From the NCBI RefSeq assembly GCF_900078365.1, contig NZ_LT598653.1, positions 4,039,501-4,103,500 of the forward strand: a stretch of DNA of 64,000 bases, written 5' to 3'. The stretch is from an uncultured Sphingopyxis sp. Its GTDB lineage: Bacteria; Pseudomonadota; Alphaproteobacteria; Sphingomonadales; Sphingomonadaceae. Shown here in pieces: positions 19,804 through 28,843 of this stretch. The notes under the pieces were generated by a model. The model made no database searches. It worked only from the letters and a program-made list of their open reading frames with translations, and had not been told where the DNA came from. Every line of letters begins with the position of its first letter. The first letter of the stretch is position 1. A program made the translations under genes and the position numbers.

Positions 19804-20729
19804 GCCGCGCCCCCTGCGATCAGCCACAGCAGCAGGCAGGCGCGCCGATAGACGGCGAGCGCGCGGCCGATGTCGCTACCGTCCGCATCGCTTGTCCCGT
19901 CCCCGATCCATGGCTTGTCGTGCATCACGCCGTCATAGGCGATCGGTCCCGCGAGCCGAAGCCCCAGCGCGCCCGCCATCGCCGCCTCGGGCCAGCCCGC
20001 GTTGGGCGAGGCGTGTTTGCGCGCGTCGCGCCGCAATATGCGCCATCCGCCGCCGCCCGCGATGCAGATCAGCGCGCCCGTCACCCGCGCCGGAATCCAG
20101 TTCGCGAGGTCGTCGGTGCGTGCCGCCGCCCAGCCGAACGCACGCCAGCGCTCCTCGCGGTGGCCGATCAAACTGTCGGCGGTGTTGACCGCCTTATACG
20201 CCCACACGCCGGGCAAGCCGAGCAGCAGTAGCCAGAAAAGCGGCGCGGCGACGCCGTCGCAAAGGCTTTCGGCGAGGCTTTCGATCGCGGCGCGCGCGAC
20301 TCCGGCTTCATCGAGCGCGGCGGTGTCGCGCCCGACGATCCTCGCGACCGCATCGCGCGCGGCGGGCAGGTCGCCCGCGTCGATCCGATCGCCGACCGCG
20401 CGGACATGGTCGAACAGACTGCGCTGCGCGAGCGCGGGCCAGGCGAGAATCGCGACGCCGATCCAACCCCAGCCGCCGAAGGCCGCGAGCAGCATATGCT
20501 GGATGCCGAAGCCAAGGCCGCCCGCGACGAGCAGCAGGATCAGGAGCGTCAGCACGCCCAGCGCGCGCCGCTTCGCAAAGCCATATCGGGCCCGGTTCCA
20601 GCGCGCCTCGCAGCCGGTGATGATGTGCGCGAACAGCCCGACCGGATGGCCGACGCGGCGATAGAGCGCATCGGGCCAGCCGAGCGCCGCGTCGAGCGCA
20701 AGCGCCGCGAGCGCCACGGGCTCAGCCAT
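19791..20729 (-). CDS. cbiB: Adenosylcobinamide-phosphate synthase, membrane enzyme
   Basis: This enzyme joins adenosylcobyric acid to aminopropanol phosphate to give adenosylcobinamide phosphate (also called cobD in the aerobic nomenclature). The 312-residue protein has several hydrophobic helices. Family motifs include DAALGWPDALYRRVGHPVG, WPALAQRSLFDHVRAV, ESLAESLCDGVAAPLF and KAVNTADSLIGHR. The start at 20729 gives MAEPVALAALALDAALG; upstream codons of the open frame are out-of-frame shadow of the preceding gene. It overlaps the aminotransferase-like gene by eight bases. Confidence 0.95.
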   Translation of the reverse strand: MAEPVALAALALDAALGWPDALYRRVGHPVGLFAHIITGCEARWNRARYGFAKRRALGVLTLLILLLVAGGLGFGIQHMLLAAFGGWGWIGVAILAWPALAQRSLFDHVRAVGDRIDAGDLPAARDAVARIVGRDTAALDEAGVARAAIESLAESLCDGVAAPLFWLLLLGLPGVWAYKAVNTADSLIGHREERWRAFGWAAARTDDLANWIPARVTGALICIAGGGGWRILRRDARKHASPNAGWPEAAMAGALGLRLAGPIAYDGVMHDKPWIGDGTSDADGSDIGRALAVYRRACLLLWLIAGGAAWLR

Positions 20730-21690
20730 TATCCAGTGCCGCGTCGAGCCGATCCAGCGCGGCGGTATCGGCGGGCAGGCCGAGGCGCAGCCAGCGCGGC
20801 TGTTCGGCGAAGGGGCGGGTGAGGATCGCGCGCCGCGCGAGCCGCTCGAACAGGGCGCGGCTGTCATCGGCTTCGATCAGCCGGAACAGCGCGCAGGCGC
20901 CCGCCGCGCGATAGCCGTGCCGCGCCAGCATCGCGTCGAGCGCTGCGGCCTCGCCCGGCAGGCGTCGCCGCGTCGCTGCGACCCAGCCGGCATCGGCATA
21001 GGCGGCGGCGCCGATCGCAATCGCCGCTTCGGACAGGGGCCATGCGCCCAGCCGCGCGCGCAACGCGGCGACGATCGCTTGCGGGGCGAGGACGAAGCCG
21101 AGCCGCACCCCCGCGAGGCCGAAAAATTTGCCGAAGGAGCGGAAGACGATCAGCCTCCGGCCGTCGGCGACCGACGCCGCGACGCTCCGCGCCGGGTCGG
21201 TATCGGCAAAGGCCTCGTCGACCAGCAGCCAGCCTTCGCGACCAGCGAGCAGTGCGCGCACCGCATCGGCCGGGATGCTTCGACCGTCGGGGTTATTGGG
21301 GTTGGCGAGGATCAGGTTTCCGCTCGCGATGTATGCGTCGGCCCATTCGGCCGGGGCGCTTCCCGCGATCGTTTCGCCATGGGTGCGATAGCCGGGGACG
21401 ACATGGCGCGTGTCGCCGCCGATCAGCGCGCCGACGAGGCGTAGCCCGATCTCGCTGCCCGGCACCGCGCAGACATGGCATGGATCGACGCCGAAATAGT
21501 CGGCGGCGATGCGTTCGAGCCGCGCGAGACCTTCGGGGTCGGGTAACCGCCGCCAGTCGAAAGCCATGCCCGCAGCGCCCGGCCAGGGATGCGGGCTGAC
21601 GCCCGTCGACAGGTCGATCCAGTCGACGCCGCCGAAATGGCGCTTCGCGGCCTCGATGCCCCCGCCGTGCCAGGTCCACGGCTCGCTCAT
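20722..21690 (-). CDS. cobD: Threonine-phosphate decarboxylase-like PLP enzyme
   Basis: This class I/II aminotransferase-fold protein is expected to decarboxylate L-threonine O-3-phosphate to the aminopropanol phosphate used by CbiB (called cobC in Pseudomonas-type nomenclature). Its 322 residues start with the typical HGGGIEAAKRHFG. The motif ILANPNNPDGR binds the cofactor, DEAFAD holds the pyridine-ring Asp, and the PLP lysine lies in RSFGKFFGLAG. Its ATG overlaps the cobS stop as ATGA, placing it firmly in the B12 operon. Related histidinol-phosphate aminotransferases share the fold, but the context decides. Confidence 0.92.
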   Translation of the reverse strand: MSEPWTWHGGGIEAAKRHFGGVDWIDLSTGVSPHPWPGAAGMAFDWRRLPDPEGLARLERIAADYFGVDPCHVCAVPGSEIGLRLVGALIGGDTRHVVPGYRTHGETIAGSAPAEWADAYIASGNLILANPNNPDGRSIPADAVRALLAGREGWLLVDEAFADTDPARSVAASVADGRRLIVFRSFGKFFGLAGVRLGFVLAPQAIVAALRARLGAWPLSEAAIAIGAAAYADAGWVAATRRRLPGEAAALDAMLARHGYRAAGACALFRLIEADDSRALFERLARRAILTRPFAEQPRWLRLGLPADTAALDRLDAALDNG

Positions 21691-22406
21691 GCAAGATGTG
21701 CCCACAGCAGCGCGGCGGCAAGCAGCAGGCTTTCGCCCATCTCGATCCCCGCGCCATGACCGTCGCCCGAAATGCCGCCGATCCGTCGCAGCAGCCACCA
21801 GCCCCAGAAGAGGAAGGCCAGCGGCGCGACCAGCAGCGACGGCGACACCCACGCCGCCGCGGCAAGGGCGCCACTCCAGACCAGAAAATCGACCGGGCGC
21901 ACGGCATTGCGGAAACGCGCGCCCAATCCCGCGTGCAGGCCGGGCAGCGCGCGCGACCAGACCAGCGGCCCGATCCGCGCCGCGAAGGGTATGAGCGCGA
22001 TGGCAATGAACGCCTCGCGCTCGATCAGCGCGTGGAGCAGCACGAGCTTGGCGATCAGCTGCAGCCCGACCGCGACCACCGCGAAGCTGCCGGCATGCGG
22101 ATCGCCGAGCACCGCGAGCAGCCGCGCGCGATCCTTGTGCGCCGCGCCGCTCGCATCGGCGATGTCGCCGAGCCCGTCGAGGTGCAGCGCGCCGGTGACC
22201 GCGACCCATAGGACGAGCGCCGCAAGCGCGCCCGTCCACGAATCGATCCGCGCGCCCGCCCAGCCCGCCCCCGCGACGAGCGCACCGACGATCAGCCCGA
22301 CCGCGGGAAACCAGCGCATCGCCGCCGCGAACTCCGCGCTCGACACTGCAATGCGCGGCGTCGGCAGGCGCGTCAGGAACTGGATCGCGACGACGAGCCC
22401 TTTCAT
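21687..22406 (-). CDS. cobS: Adenosylcobinamide-GDP ribazoletransferase (cobalamin synthase)
   Basis: This integral membrane enzyme joins AdoCbi-GDP and alpha-ribazole (phosphate) to make adenosylcobalamin (phosphate). The 239 residues are normal for the family, with the acidic motif HLDGLGDIADA and many hydrophobic helices. FLTRLPTPRI near the N-terminus and GHGAGIEMGESLLLA at the C-terminus are also family-like. The ATG at 22406 overlaps the stop of the upstream phosphatase gene as ATGA. Confidence 0.96.
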   Translation of the reverse strand: MKGLVVAIQFLTRLPTPRIAVSSAEFAAAMRWFPAVGLIVGALVAGAGWAGARIDSWTGALAALVLWVAVTGALHLDGLGDIADASGAAHKDRARLLAVLGDPHAGSFAVVAVGLQLIAKLVLLHALIEREAFIAIALIPFAARIGPLVWSRALPGLHAGLGARFRNAVRPVDFLVWSGALAAAAWVSPSLLVAPLAFLFWGWWLLRRIGGISGDGHGAGIEMGESLLLAAALLWAHLA

Positions 22407-22972
22407 GTGCAAAGCCCCGTGATCTGCGTGTTCGCCGGTTCGCCCGGCCAGACGCGGAGCGAGAGCAGCGCCGCATAGGGCAGGTCGAACGTCCAGAGCT
22501 GGCGCTGGTCGAATCCGCACAGGATATGCAGTGCCGCGCGCATCGCGCCGCCGTGGGCGACGACCAGCGTCGGCACGGGCGCGAGGTCGTTGATGGCTGC
22601 TGCGACGCGCCGAACCAGCGTCGACCAGCTTTCGCCGCGGGGCGGCGGGTTGGCGTCGGGATCGTTCCAGAAGCGGCCGAGCGTGTCGGGGTCGATCATG
22701 CTTGCCGCCTTGCCGTCCCAGTCGCCGAAATCGAGTTCGCGCCAGCGTGGATCGACGGCGCAGGGCAGGCCCGCGGCGCGCCCGATCGCTTCGCCCGCCG
22801 CCCGGCAGCGCCGCAGGTCCGAGGCGATCAGCCGCTCGACGGCGAGCACTTCCGCCCGCGCGGCGCAGGCGGCGATGCCGTTGGCGGTCGGTGCCCCATC
22901 GGTGCGCCCCATCAGCAGCCCCGGCGTCGCGGGCGCGCCGTGGCGCAGCAGATGGAGCGCGAAGCCGCTCAC
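22403..22972 (-). CDS. cobC: Histidine phosphatase, probable alpha-ribazole phosphatase
   Basis: This member of the phosphoglycerate-mutase-like family probably removes the 5' phosphate of alpha-ribazole or adenosylcobalamin phosphate. The RHG motif LLRHGAP is near the N-terminus, ASDLRRCRAAGEAI and WRELDFGDWDG follow, and the second catalytic His lies in VVAHGGAMRAAL. The start is a GTG at 22972 that overlaps the cobT stop as GTGA and puts the RHG motif at the expected distance (about residue 10). Substrate is inferred from position between cobT and cobS. Confidence 0.9.
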   Translation of the reverse strand: MSGFALHLLRHGAPATPGLLMGRTDGAPTANGIAACAARAEVLAVERLIASDLRRCRAAGEAIGRAAGLPCAVDPRWRELDFGDWDGKAASMIDPDTLGRFWNDPDANPPPRGESWSTLVRRVAAAINDLAPVPTLVVAHGGAMRAALHILCGFDQRQLWTFDLPYAALLSLRVWPGEPANTQITGLCT

Positions 22973-23985
22973 AGCGACCCCGACACCGCCGCTTCGGCAA
23001 AGGTCGCCATCCGGTCGTGCGCGGCGAGCGCGCTGCGTATGATATGCGCCGCGACCGCCGCGCCGCTGCCTTCGCCCAGCCGCATGTCGAGCGACAGCAA
23101 AGGGTCGAGCCCGAGCAGCGCGAGCAGCCTCCGATGCCCCGGCTCGGCCGAGCAATGGCCCGCAATGCAATGGTCCACGATCGCCGGATTCTCCGCCGCC
23201 AGCGGCGCGATCGCCGCGGTGCAGATAAAGCCGTCGAGCAGCACCGGAACGCGCAGCTGGCGCGCGCGCAGGATCGCGCCTGCGAGCGCGGCGATCTCGC
23301 GCCCGCCGACGCGGCGCAGCGTCTCGAATGCCGTTCGCGGCGCGTCGCAGTGAAAGGCGAGTGCTTGCTCGATCACCGCGATCTTGCGCGCGACACCGTG
23401 CCCGTCGACCCCTGTGCCCGGCCCGGTCCATTCCGCCACGCTCCCTGCGAAGCTGCGCGCGCAGAGCGCGGCGGCGGCGGTCGAATTGCCGATCCCCATC
23501 TCGCCGAGTACGAGCAGGTCGAGACCGGCCTCGACCACCGCCGCGCCGCGGTTCAGCGCGTCGAGGCATTCGGCCGCGCTCATCGCCGCATCGACGGTGA
23601 AATCGGCGGTCGGCCGGTCGAGGTCGAGCGCGACGATGGCGAGTTCGAGCCCCGCCGCCTCCGACAAGGCGTTGATCGCTGCGCCGCCGCGCGCGAAATT
23701 GGCGACCATCTGCGCGGTGACCCCCGGCGGAAAGGCGCTGACGCCGTGGACGGCGACGCCGTGATTGCCCGCGAAGATCGCCGCCCGCGCCCGCGCGATC
23801 CGCGGCCGTGCGCGGCCCTGCCAGCCCGCAAAGAAGATCGCGATTTCCTCGAGCCGGCCGAGCGATCCCGCCGGCTTGGTGAGCTCCGCCTGCCGCATCC
23901 GCGCGTCAGCGGCGGCACCGGCGTCGGGTTCGCGAAGATCGGCGAGCGTCGTTTCAAAGGCGGCGATCGAAGCAAAGCTGGTCAT
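22969..23985 (-). CDS. cobT: Nicotinate-nucleotide-dimethylbenzimidazole phosphoribosyltransferase
   Basis: This enzyme makes alpha-ribazole phosphate from nicotinate mononucleotide and the lower ligand base. The 338 residues match the family. Motifs include KPAGSLGRLEE, FAGNHGVAVHGVSAFP, GEMGIGNSTAAAAL and the catalytic Glu in RLGEGSGAAVA. Its ATG overlaps the stop of the DUF1636 gene as ATGA and its end overlaps the phosphatase start. Confidence 0.96.
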   Translation of the reverse strand: MTSFASIAAFETTLADLREPDAGAAADARMRQAELTKPAGSLGRLEEIAIFFAGWQGRARPRIARARAAIFAGNHGVAVHGVSAFPPGVTAQMVANFARGGAAINALSEAAGLELAIVALDLDRPTADFTVDAAMSAAECLDALNRGAAVVEAGLDLLVLGEMGIGNSTAAAALCARSFAGSVAEWTGPGTGVDGHGVARKIAVIEQALAFHCDAPRTAFETLRRVGGREIAALAGAILRARQLRVPVLLDGFICTAAIAPLAAENPAIVDHCIAGHCSAEPGHRRLLALLGLDPLLSLDMRLGEGSGAAVAAHIIRSALAAHDRMATFAEAAVSGSL

Positions 23986-24389
23986 TCGGCGATAAATCCC
24001 GGCGGGGGGACGCGCGCGATGAAATGGCCTTTGACCCCCTCGGGCCACAGCGCATAGGCGACGCGGCCATGCTCGCTCGCGGCATGGAGGACCGCATAGT
24101 CGAGGATCGCGCGCGCCGACGCCTCGTCGGCGCGAAAGCGGCCGAGCACATAGCCGATCTTGTCCGGCGCGCGCAGATGGACGGTGCAATGATCCTGGCA
24201 CGCGAAGAGGCACGCCATCTCCTGCACCGCGATTCCGGCATAGCGCGGCTCGGCATCCTTGAGCTGCTTCAGCGCGGCGACGAGCCGCGCGCCGCCGCGC
24301 GCGCCTTCGGCGTCGCTCTGCGCCTCGCGGCTGTGGCGGCAGCTGTTGCACACCACCACCGCGGGCCCCGGGTCGACGCGCGTCAGCAT
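23982..24389 (-). CDS. DUF1636 family protein, metal-binding (2Fe-2S ferredoxin-like)
   Basis: This 135-residue protein belongs to the DUF1636 group, which is recurrently found in cobalamin gene clusters and has no settled function. It has CNSCRHS near the N-terminus and CLFACQDHCTVHL in the middle. These four or five cysteines resemble the cluster ligands of thioredoxin-like 2Fe-2S ferredoxins. The C-terminus is DYAVLHAASEHGRVAYALWPEGVKGHFIARVPP. It sits between a 5-TM protein and cobT, with one- to four-base overlaps. A role in cobalt or corrinoid redox or handling is only inference. Confidence 0.85.
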   Translation of the reverse strand: MLTRVDPGPAVVVCNSCRHSREAQSDAEGARGGARLVAALKQLKDAEPRYAGIAVQEMACLFACQDHCTVHLRAPDKIGYVLGRFRADEASARAILDYAVLHAASEHGRVAYALWPEGVKGHFIARVPPPGFIAE

Positions 24390-24931
24390 CAGGCGGTCGC
24401 CGCTTGCGGCGGCGCCGGAACGCCTGCCGCGACGAGCGCGCGATAGAGCGCGTAAAGCCCGATCAGGATCGCGGCGTTCCGCACGAATTGCTCGGCGAGG
24501 AGGTCGGGCGCCATCACCGAATGCAGCCCGCCGAGGATAAGCGCCCAGCCGAGGATGATCGCCTTGAACGCGGTGAAGCCCGCCGCATAGACGAGGCTCA
24601 GCCGCGCCGCGACCGACCGGTATTGGAGCGCGCCGAGCGCGGCATAGCTCGCCAGCGCCGATCCGAGCGCCGCGGTGCCGAGCCCCGCCGCCCAGCCGAG
24701 CGTGCTGCCGTCGCTCGGGTAGCCGAGCAGCACAAAGCCGACGAGCTGGCTCGCCGCCCACGCGAGCAGCATCAGCGCGAGCCCGTCGCGGCGGCGCATA
24801 TGCACCGCCGCGAGCGCCGCGAGCGACGGGAAGGGCGTCGCGCAGCCGAGTGCGAGCGTCGTTGCCGTGCTTGCCGCCGTCAGCAGCGCCACCCAGAGCG
24901 CCGAGGGGTTGCGGCCGGACAGCGCCGCCAT
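24389..24931 (-). CDS. Hypothetical 5-TM membrane protein of the B12 operon
   Basis: I do not recognise this 180-residue protein. It has about five hydrophobic helices: residues 11-45, 50-70, 79-102, 112-138 and 152-170. Short charged loops (RRRDG) lie between them, and there is no signal peptide or metal-site signature beyond scattered polar residues. It is second in the riboswitch-driven operon. Its start overlaps the btuB stop by one base and its stop overlaps the DUF1636 start by one base. Position suggests an inner-membrane step in corrinoid or cobalt uptake, but no family evidence supports a specific function. Confidence 0.75.
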   Translation of the reverse strand: MAALSGRNPSALWVALLTAASTATTLALGCATPFPSLAALAAVHMRRRDGLALMLLAWAASQLVGFVLLGYPSDGSTLGWAAGLGTAALGSALASYAALGALQYRSVAARLSLVYAAGFTAFKAIILGWALILGGLHSVMAPDLLAEQFVRNAAILIGLYALYRALVAAGVPAPPQAATA

Positions 24932-26883
24932 CAGAAACGCCCCCTGATGCCGGCATAGATGCTGCGGCCGAGCGAGCCGTAGCGATAGGCCGTCATATAC
25001 TCCTCGTCGAAGACATTCTCGGCGCGCGCGAACAGCTTCACCGCATCTGACAGCGCAACTTCGGCGCGCAGATCGACGAGCGTATAGCCGCCCAGCCGCT
25101 GGGCGTTGCTCGCATTGTCATAGCTCTTGCCCGACCAGCGCACCGCCGCGCCGAGTTCGAGCCCGAAGCCGAAGGCATAGCTCGCCGACGCATTGGCGGC
25201 GTTGCGCGGACGGCGCGGCAGCCAGTTACCGAAATTGGCGCTGCCTTCGGAGCGGTCCTCGGCGACGATCCAGCTATAATTGCCATCGAGCGTCAGCCCG
25301 CCGAGCGTCAGCGCGGCGGCGGCTTCGACGCCATGCGTCTCGCTGCGCGCGACGTTGAGATAATAGCCGAAACGCGGGACCGGCGGGTTGCTGCCGAGGA
25401 CGGTGCAGAGCGGATCGTCGGGATCGGTGCAGCTGTTGAAGATGATCTGATTCTTCGTCGTGCGGTCGAACCAGGTCGCGCCGACGACCAGCTTGTCGCC
25501 GAACAGATGCTGCTCGATCCCCGCTTCCCAGCCATGCGCTTCCTCGGGATCGAGCCCGACATTCCCATATTCGCTGAACAGCTGGTAGAGGCCGGGCGCC
25601 TTGAACCCCTCGCCATAGCTCGCGCGGAGCACGGTGCCGGAGGGCAGCCGCCACACGCCGCCCGCGGCGAACAAGGTCTGCCCGCCATAGCGATCATGAT
25701 CGTCGTAACGGACGCCGCCGTTCAGCGTCAGCCCCTCGACCGGTTCGACGCTCAGCTGGCCGTAAACGCTGGTGATCTCCGCCTTGCCGCGCACGAAATC
25801 GGGAAGCGGGGTGGCGAGCGACGCCGAAGGGGAGCGGCTGCGGAAGTTCGAGCGTTCATTCTCGACCCCGAAGATCGCGGTGATCCGGTCGCTGACGTCG
25901 AAGCTGCCCTGATATTCCCAGCGCTTGTTCTCGCCATCGGCCTCGAAGCTCTGCGGCCGTTCGCGGTCGGGGTTGAAATTGTCGCGGTTGGTGTCGGTAT
26001 AGGCGTAGGCGATGCGATTGCGGAACCGCCCGCCCGCGAGGGCGAAATTCAGCCCCGCATAGCCGACGAACTCCTTGTTCAGCCCAACATCGTTGCTGTC
26101 GGTGTTGAAGCCGTCGAACTCGACCCGGCCGCTCGAATAAGTGCCGCGCACCTCGGCGCTGACATTGTCGGCGAGCGCCAGCTCGGCGCGGCCCGAGACG
26201 TTGGTGTTGCGATAGCCGTCGCGCTCGACCCCGCCGAACGCCTTGGCGTGCGACGAAATGCCGTCGGTGGTGAAGCGTTGGCCGCCGAGGCGCCAGCTCA
26301 GCGGGCCGGTGCGGCCGCCGATCGCGGCGCGCGCGCTCACCGTCTGGCGCGATCCCGCTTCGAGATCGAAGCTGCCTTCGAGCGGCTTTTCGGGCGATGC
26401 GGTGACGATGTTGATCACGCCGCCGATCGCCTGGCTTCCCCACAGGATCGACTGCGGCCCGCGCAGCACCTCGATCCGGTCGATGTCGCCGGCGAGCAGA
26501 TTGGCGAAGTTGAAGCCGCCGCCGGTCGACGACGGATCGTTGAGCTTGACCCCGTCGATCACCGTCACCGTGTGCTCGGATTCGGCGCCGCGGATGCGCA
26601 GCGAGGTCGAGGTGCCGTAACCGCCGTTGCGCGACACGCTGATCCCCGGGGTGCGGAGCAGCAATTCGGTGACGCCGATATCCTGCGCGCGGTCGATCGC
26701 CGCCTTGTCGAGCACCGCGACCGACGACGGAATCTCGTCCAGCGTCAGCGGCGCGCGCGTCGCGGTGACGATGATGCTGTCGGCATCGGCGGCGACGGCG
26801 TGCGCGGCTTCATCGGCGAAGGCGGTGGAGGAAGCCGCGACGGCGGCGAGACAGATCGAACTTCGGAAAATCGCTTTGAACAT
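24931..26883 (-). CDS. btuB: TonB-dependent vitamin B12 receptor
   Basis: This outer-membrane receptor imports cobalamin or cobinamide using TonB energy. The 650-residue protein has a signal peptide ending at STAFADEA, then a TonB-box-like SIIVTATR. The plug domain contains TPGISVSRNGGYGTSTSLRIRG, IDGVKLNDPS and IEVLRGPQSILWGSQAIGGVI. The beta-barrel ends in the expected C-terminal Phe (YAGIRGRF). I chose the ATG at 26883 because the signal peptide follows it; the frame stays open further upstream through the leader. It is first in the operon behind a cobalamin riboswitch, which fixes the substrate class. Confidence 0.94.
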   Translation of the reverse strand: MFKAIFRSSICLAAVAASSTAFADEAAHAVAADADSIIVTATRAPLTLDEIPSSVAVLDKAAIDRAQDIGVTELLLRTPGISVSRNGGYGTSTSLRIRGAESEHTVTVIDGVKLNDPSSTGGGFNFANLLAGDIDRIEVLRGPQSILWGSQAIGGVINIVTASPEKPLEGSFDLEAGSRQTVSARAAIGGRTGPLSWRLGGQRFTTDGISSHAKAFGGVERDGYRNTNVSGRAELALADNVSAEVRGTYSSGRVEFDGFNTDSNDVGLNKEFVGYAGLNFALAGGRFRNRIAYAYTDTNRDNFNPDRERPQSFEADGENKRWEYQGSFDVSDRITAIFGVENERSNFRSRSPSASLATPLPDFVRGKAEITSVYGQLSVEPVEGLTLNGGVRYDDHDRYGGQTLFAAGGVWRLPSGTVLRASYGEGFKAPGLYQLFSEYGNVGLDPEEAHGWEAGIEQHLFGDKLVVGATWFDRTTKNQIIFNSCTDPDDPLCTVLGSNPPVPRFGYYLNVARSETHGVEAAAALTLGGLTLDGNYSWIVAEDRSEGSANFGNWLPRRPRNAANASASYAFGFGLELGAAVRWSGKSYDNASNAQRLGGYTLVDLRAEVALSDAVKLFARAENVFDEEYMTAYRYGSLGRSIYAGIRGRF

Positions 26884-27031
26884 TGGACAAACCCATCGAC
26901 AATGCCGCCCAGGCGCGCGGCCGATCGGTCGTCCTTCGGGGACGCACGACATCGCCCGCGCACCTGCGCAGCCAGCTTTGTCGTCATGCGGGTTCACCCC
27001 CGTCCGCCCGGCACACCCTGTCCGCGCGAAA

Positions 27032-27208
27032 GACGACGGCGACGGGCAGGTCTCCTGGCTTGCGGGTCAGCGCCGGTCGGCCGCCTTCTCGGGACCGGGG
27101 TCCCAATGGCATGTGGCCGATGGCTCGCCGCGTACAGTTGCAGGGGCAGCCGGGGTTTTCCCGTTCCCTCTTCGTCTCCGTTACCGGAGAACCTGTCGCT
27201 TGCCGCGG
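27032..27208 (-). ncRNA. Cobalamin (AdoCbl) riboswitch upstream of btuB
   Basis: Read on the minus strand, the leader contains the family landmarks in order. AGGTTCTC of the closing stem is at about 27185-27196. GGGAACGGGAAAACCCCGG and CTGCCCCTGCAACTGT are at about 27130-27172. The segment GCCACATGCCATTGGGA is where the B12 box usually reads GCCACTG. Last is the near-invariant end AGCCAGGAGACCTGCC at 27045-27060. About 150 bases separate it from the btuB start, room for an expression platform. It should turn down the ten-gene operon when cobalamin is plentiful. Confidence 0.95.
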
Positions 27209-27261
27209 CCGATAGCCCGGTTCGGGGGCGGCGGTCAATCACCGTCTGGAGCGTGTTTTTC

Positions 27262-27337
27262 GTCGCCCCCGCGAAGGCGGGGGCCGCTATCGGCCTTGCG
27301 TAAGGTTGCCAGCGGCCCCCGCCTTCGCGGGGGCGAC
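27262..27337. repeat. REP-like long inverted repeat (CCCCCGCGAAGGCGGGGG type)
   Basis: Two 27-base arms (27262-27288 and 27311-27337) are perfect reverse complements with a short spacer, each itself a small hairpin around GCGAAGGC. It lies just after the S41 protease stop and ahead of the riboswitch, so it may end that transcript. Related pairs occur at 38537, 47937 and 58098. Confidence 0.88.
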
Positions 27338-27342
27338 GATCT

Positions 27343-28812
27343 TTAAAACAGCCCCGGCAATTCGCGCTGCGCCGCGCTGGGCCGCTCGGGAACCAGCATC
27401 GCGGGCGGGGCCGCCACGGCGAAACGGCGCTCGCGCGACGCCGTGCGGACATTCGCGTCGGCGATCCGCGTCGTGCAGGCGTTGCCGGCGAGGAAGTCGA
27501 TCGCGGCGCGGATCGACGCCTCGCGCGGGTCGCCCAGCGGGAAGGCCAGATCGTCGTTCGCGGCGCAGCTGTTCGCGATCTTCGGCGCCAGCCCGTCATA
27601 ATAGTCGCTCTGGCCGTCTGCATTGCCGGTGGCGAAGGCGACGACGCGCATCCGGTCGTCGCATTCGCGCTTGTCGCGCGCGATCTGACCGACCGGCTTG
27701 CCATAGGTGTTGCTGCCGACGAGCGTCATATTGGTGCCGAGATAAGGCAACATCGAATTGATCACCAGTTCGCTCGCCGAAGCGGTCGATCCGGTGCCGA
27801 TGAAGGCGATGCGTGTCGGCGCGATCGATTCGGGGCGCGCGGGCGACGGAAAATAATGTTGATCATTCTCGACCGATTTCTCGGCGCGGAAGCGGGTCTG
27901 CGAGAAGATCTCGCTCGAATTGCGATTGCGGCCGAGCAGGTCGCCCATCAGATTCGCCGTCGCCACGAGGCCGCCGCCATTATAGCGGAAATCGATGATG
28001 ATGTCGGTGACGCCCTGCGCGCGGAAATCGGCGAAGGCGGCGGTGAGCTGGTTGTCGGCCGGCTCGATGAAGCTGCGCAGGTTCAGATAGCCATAGCGGC
28101 GCCCGCCCTCGCTGATGATCTTGGCGCCATAGCGGTCCGAAACGGGGTCGAGCGCATAATCGGCCTTGGTGACGGTGACCTCGCGCGTGCCCGCCGCGTC
28201 GGTGATGCGCAGCACGCGGCTCACCCCCGGGTCGTTCGGGCCGAGCGCATCGGTCAGCCCCTGTCTCCCCTCGGCCGCGACGATGCTCGCGACGGTGCGC
28301 ACATTGCCGCTGTTGGTGCCGATCCCGACGATCGCGGTGCCGCGGTCGATCCCCGCGGCCAAGGCCGGCGTGCCTTCATAGGCTTCGGCAATCACGATGC
28401 GCTGGTTCGCGGCGTCATAGGCTAAGAGTATGCCGAAACCCGCATTCGATCCTCTGGAAATGAAGGCGTTCTCCTCGGCGATCGAGGTGATGTAGGTGAA
28501 ACCCCGGTCCTTGTTCAGGTCGAAGGCAGGTTTGACCAGCGCGTCGATATAGGTTTGGACGTCGCCATAGTCGCCGGGGTTGACGCCGCTCGCGACGTCG
28601 CCCGGGAACAGATACCATTCATCGATCTCCGCCTTGGCAAAGGCCTGGCGCGAGGCGAGCGCGCAGGTGGGCGTCGGGGTCGGCGTGGGGCTCGGCGTCG
28701 GGGTGACCGTGACCGGGCCGCTGCCCATCGTTCCGCCGTCGCCGCCGCCGCACGACGCCAGCATCAAAGCCGCGAGCGTTAGCGCCGCTACCGGCCGCCT
28801 CGACTTGCCCAT
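27343..28812 (-). CDS. S41-family (C-terminal processing-like) peptidase, lipoprotein
   Basis: This is a serine protease of the Ctp/tricorn type with 489 residues. The N-terminus is a lipoprotein signal (LAALMLASCGGG), followed by a Pro/Thr linker (PTPSPTPTPTPT). A PDZ-like region has AGIDRGTAIVGIGT. The peptidase core contains DFRYNGGG, FIGTGSTASASELV with the likely nucleophile Ser, and the general-base Lys in SNTYGKPVGQ. I chose the ATG at 28812 because the lipobox follows at a normal distance. Envelope location is inferred from the signal; the substrate is unknown. Confidence 0.9.
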   Translation of the reverse strand: MGKSRRPVAALTLAALMLASCGGGDGGTMGSGPVTVTPTPSPTPTPTPTCALASRQAFAKAEIDEWYLFPGDVASGVNPGDYGDVQTYIDALVKPAFDLNKDRGFTYITSIAEENAFISRGSNAGFGILLAYDAANQRIVIAEAYEGTPALAAGIDRGTAIVGIGTNSGNVRTVASIVAAEGRQGLTDALGPNDPGVSRVLRITDAAGTREVTVTKADYALDPVSDRYGAKIISEGGRRYGYLNLRSFIEPADNQLTAAFADFRAQGVTDIIIDFRYNGGGLVATANLMGDLLGRNRNSSEIFSQTRFRAEKSVENDQHYFPSPARPESIAPTRIAFIGTGSTASASELVINSMLPYLGTNMTLVGSNTYGKPVGQIARDKRECDDRMRVVAFATGNADGQSDYYDGLAPKIANSCAANDDLAFPLGDPREASIRAAIDFLAGNACTTRIADANVRTASRERRFAVAAPPAMLVPERPSAAQRELPGLF

Positions 28813-28843
28813 CAATATTCTCCCCGGTTCGACCCATCGACCT

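Noticed and set aside
25333..27303. 656-codon forward frame across btuB and the riboswitch
   Set aside because: Antisense to btuB with shadow composition; the minus strand carries a TonB receptor and riboswitch.
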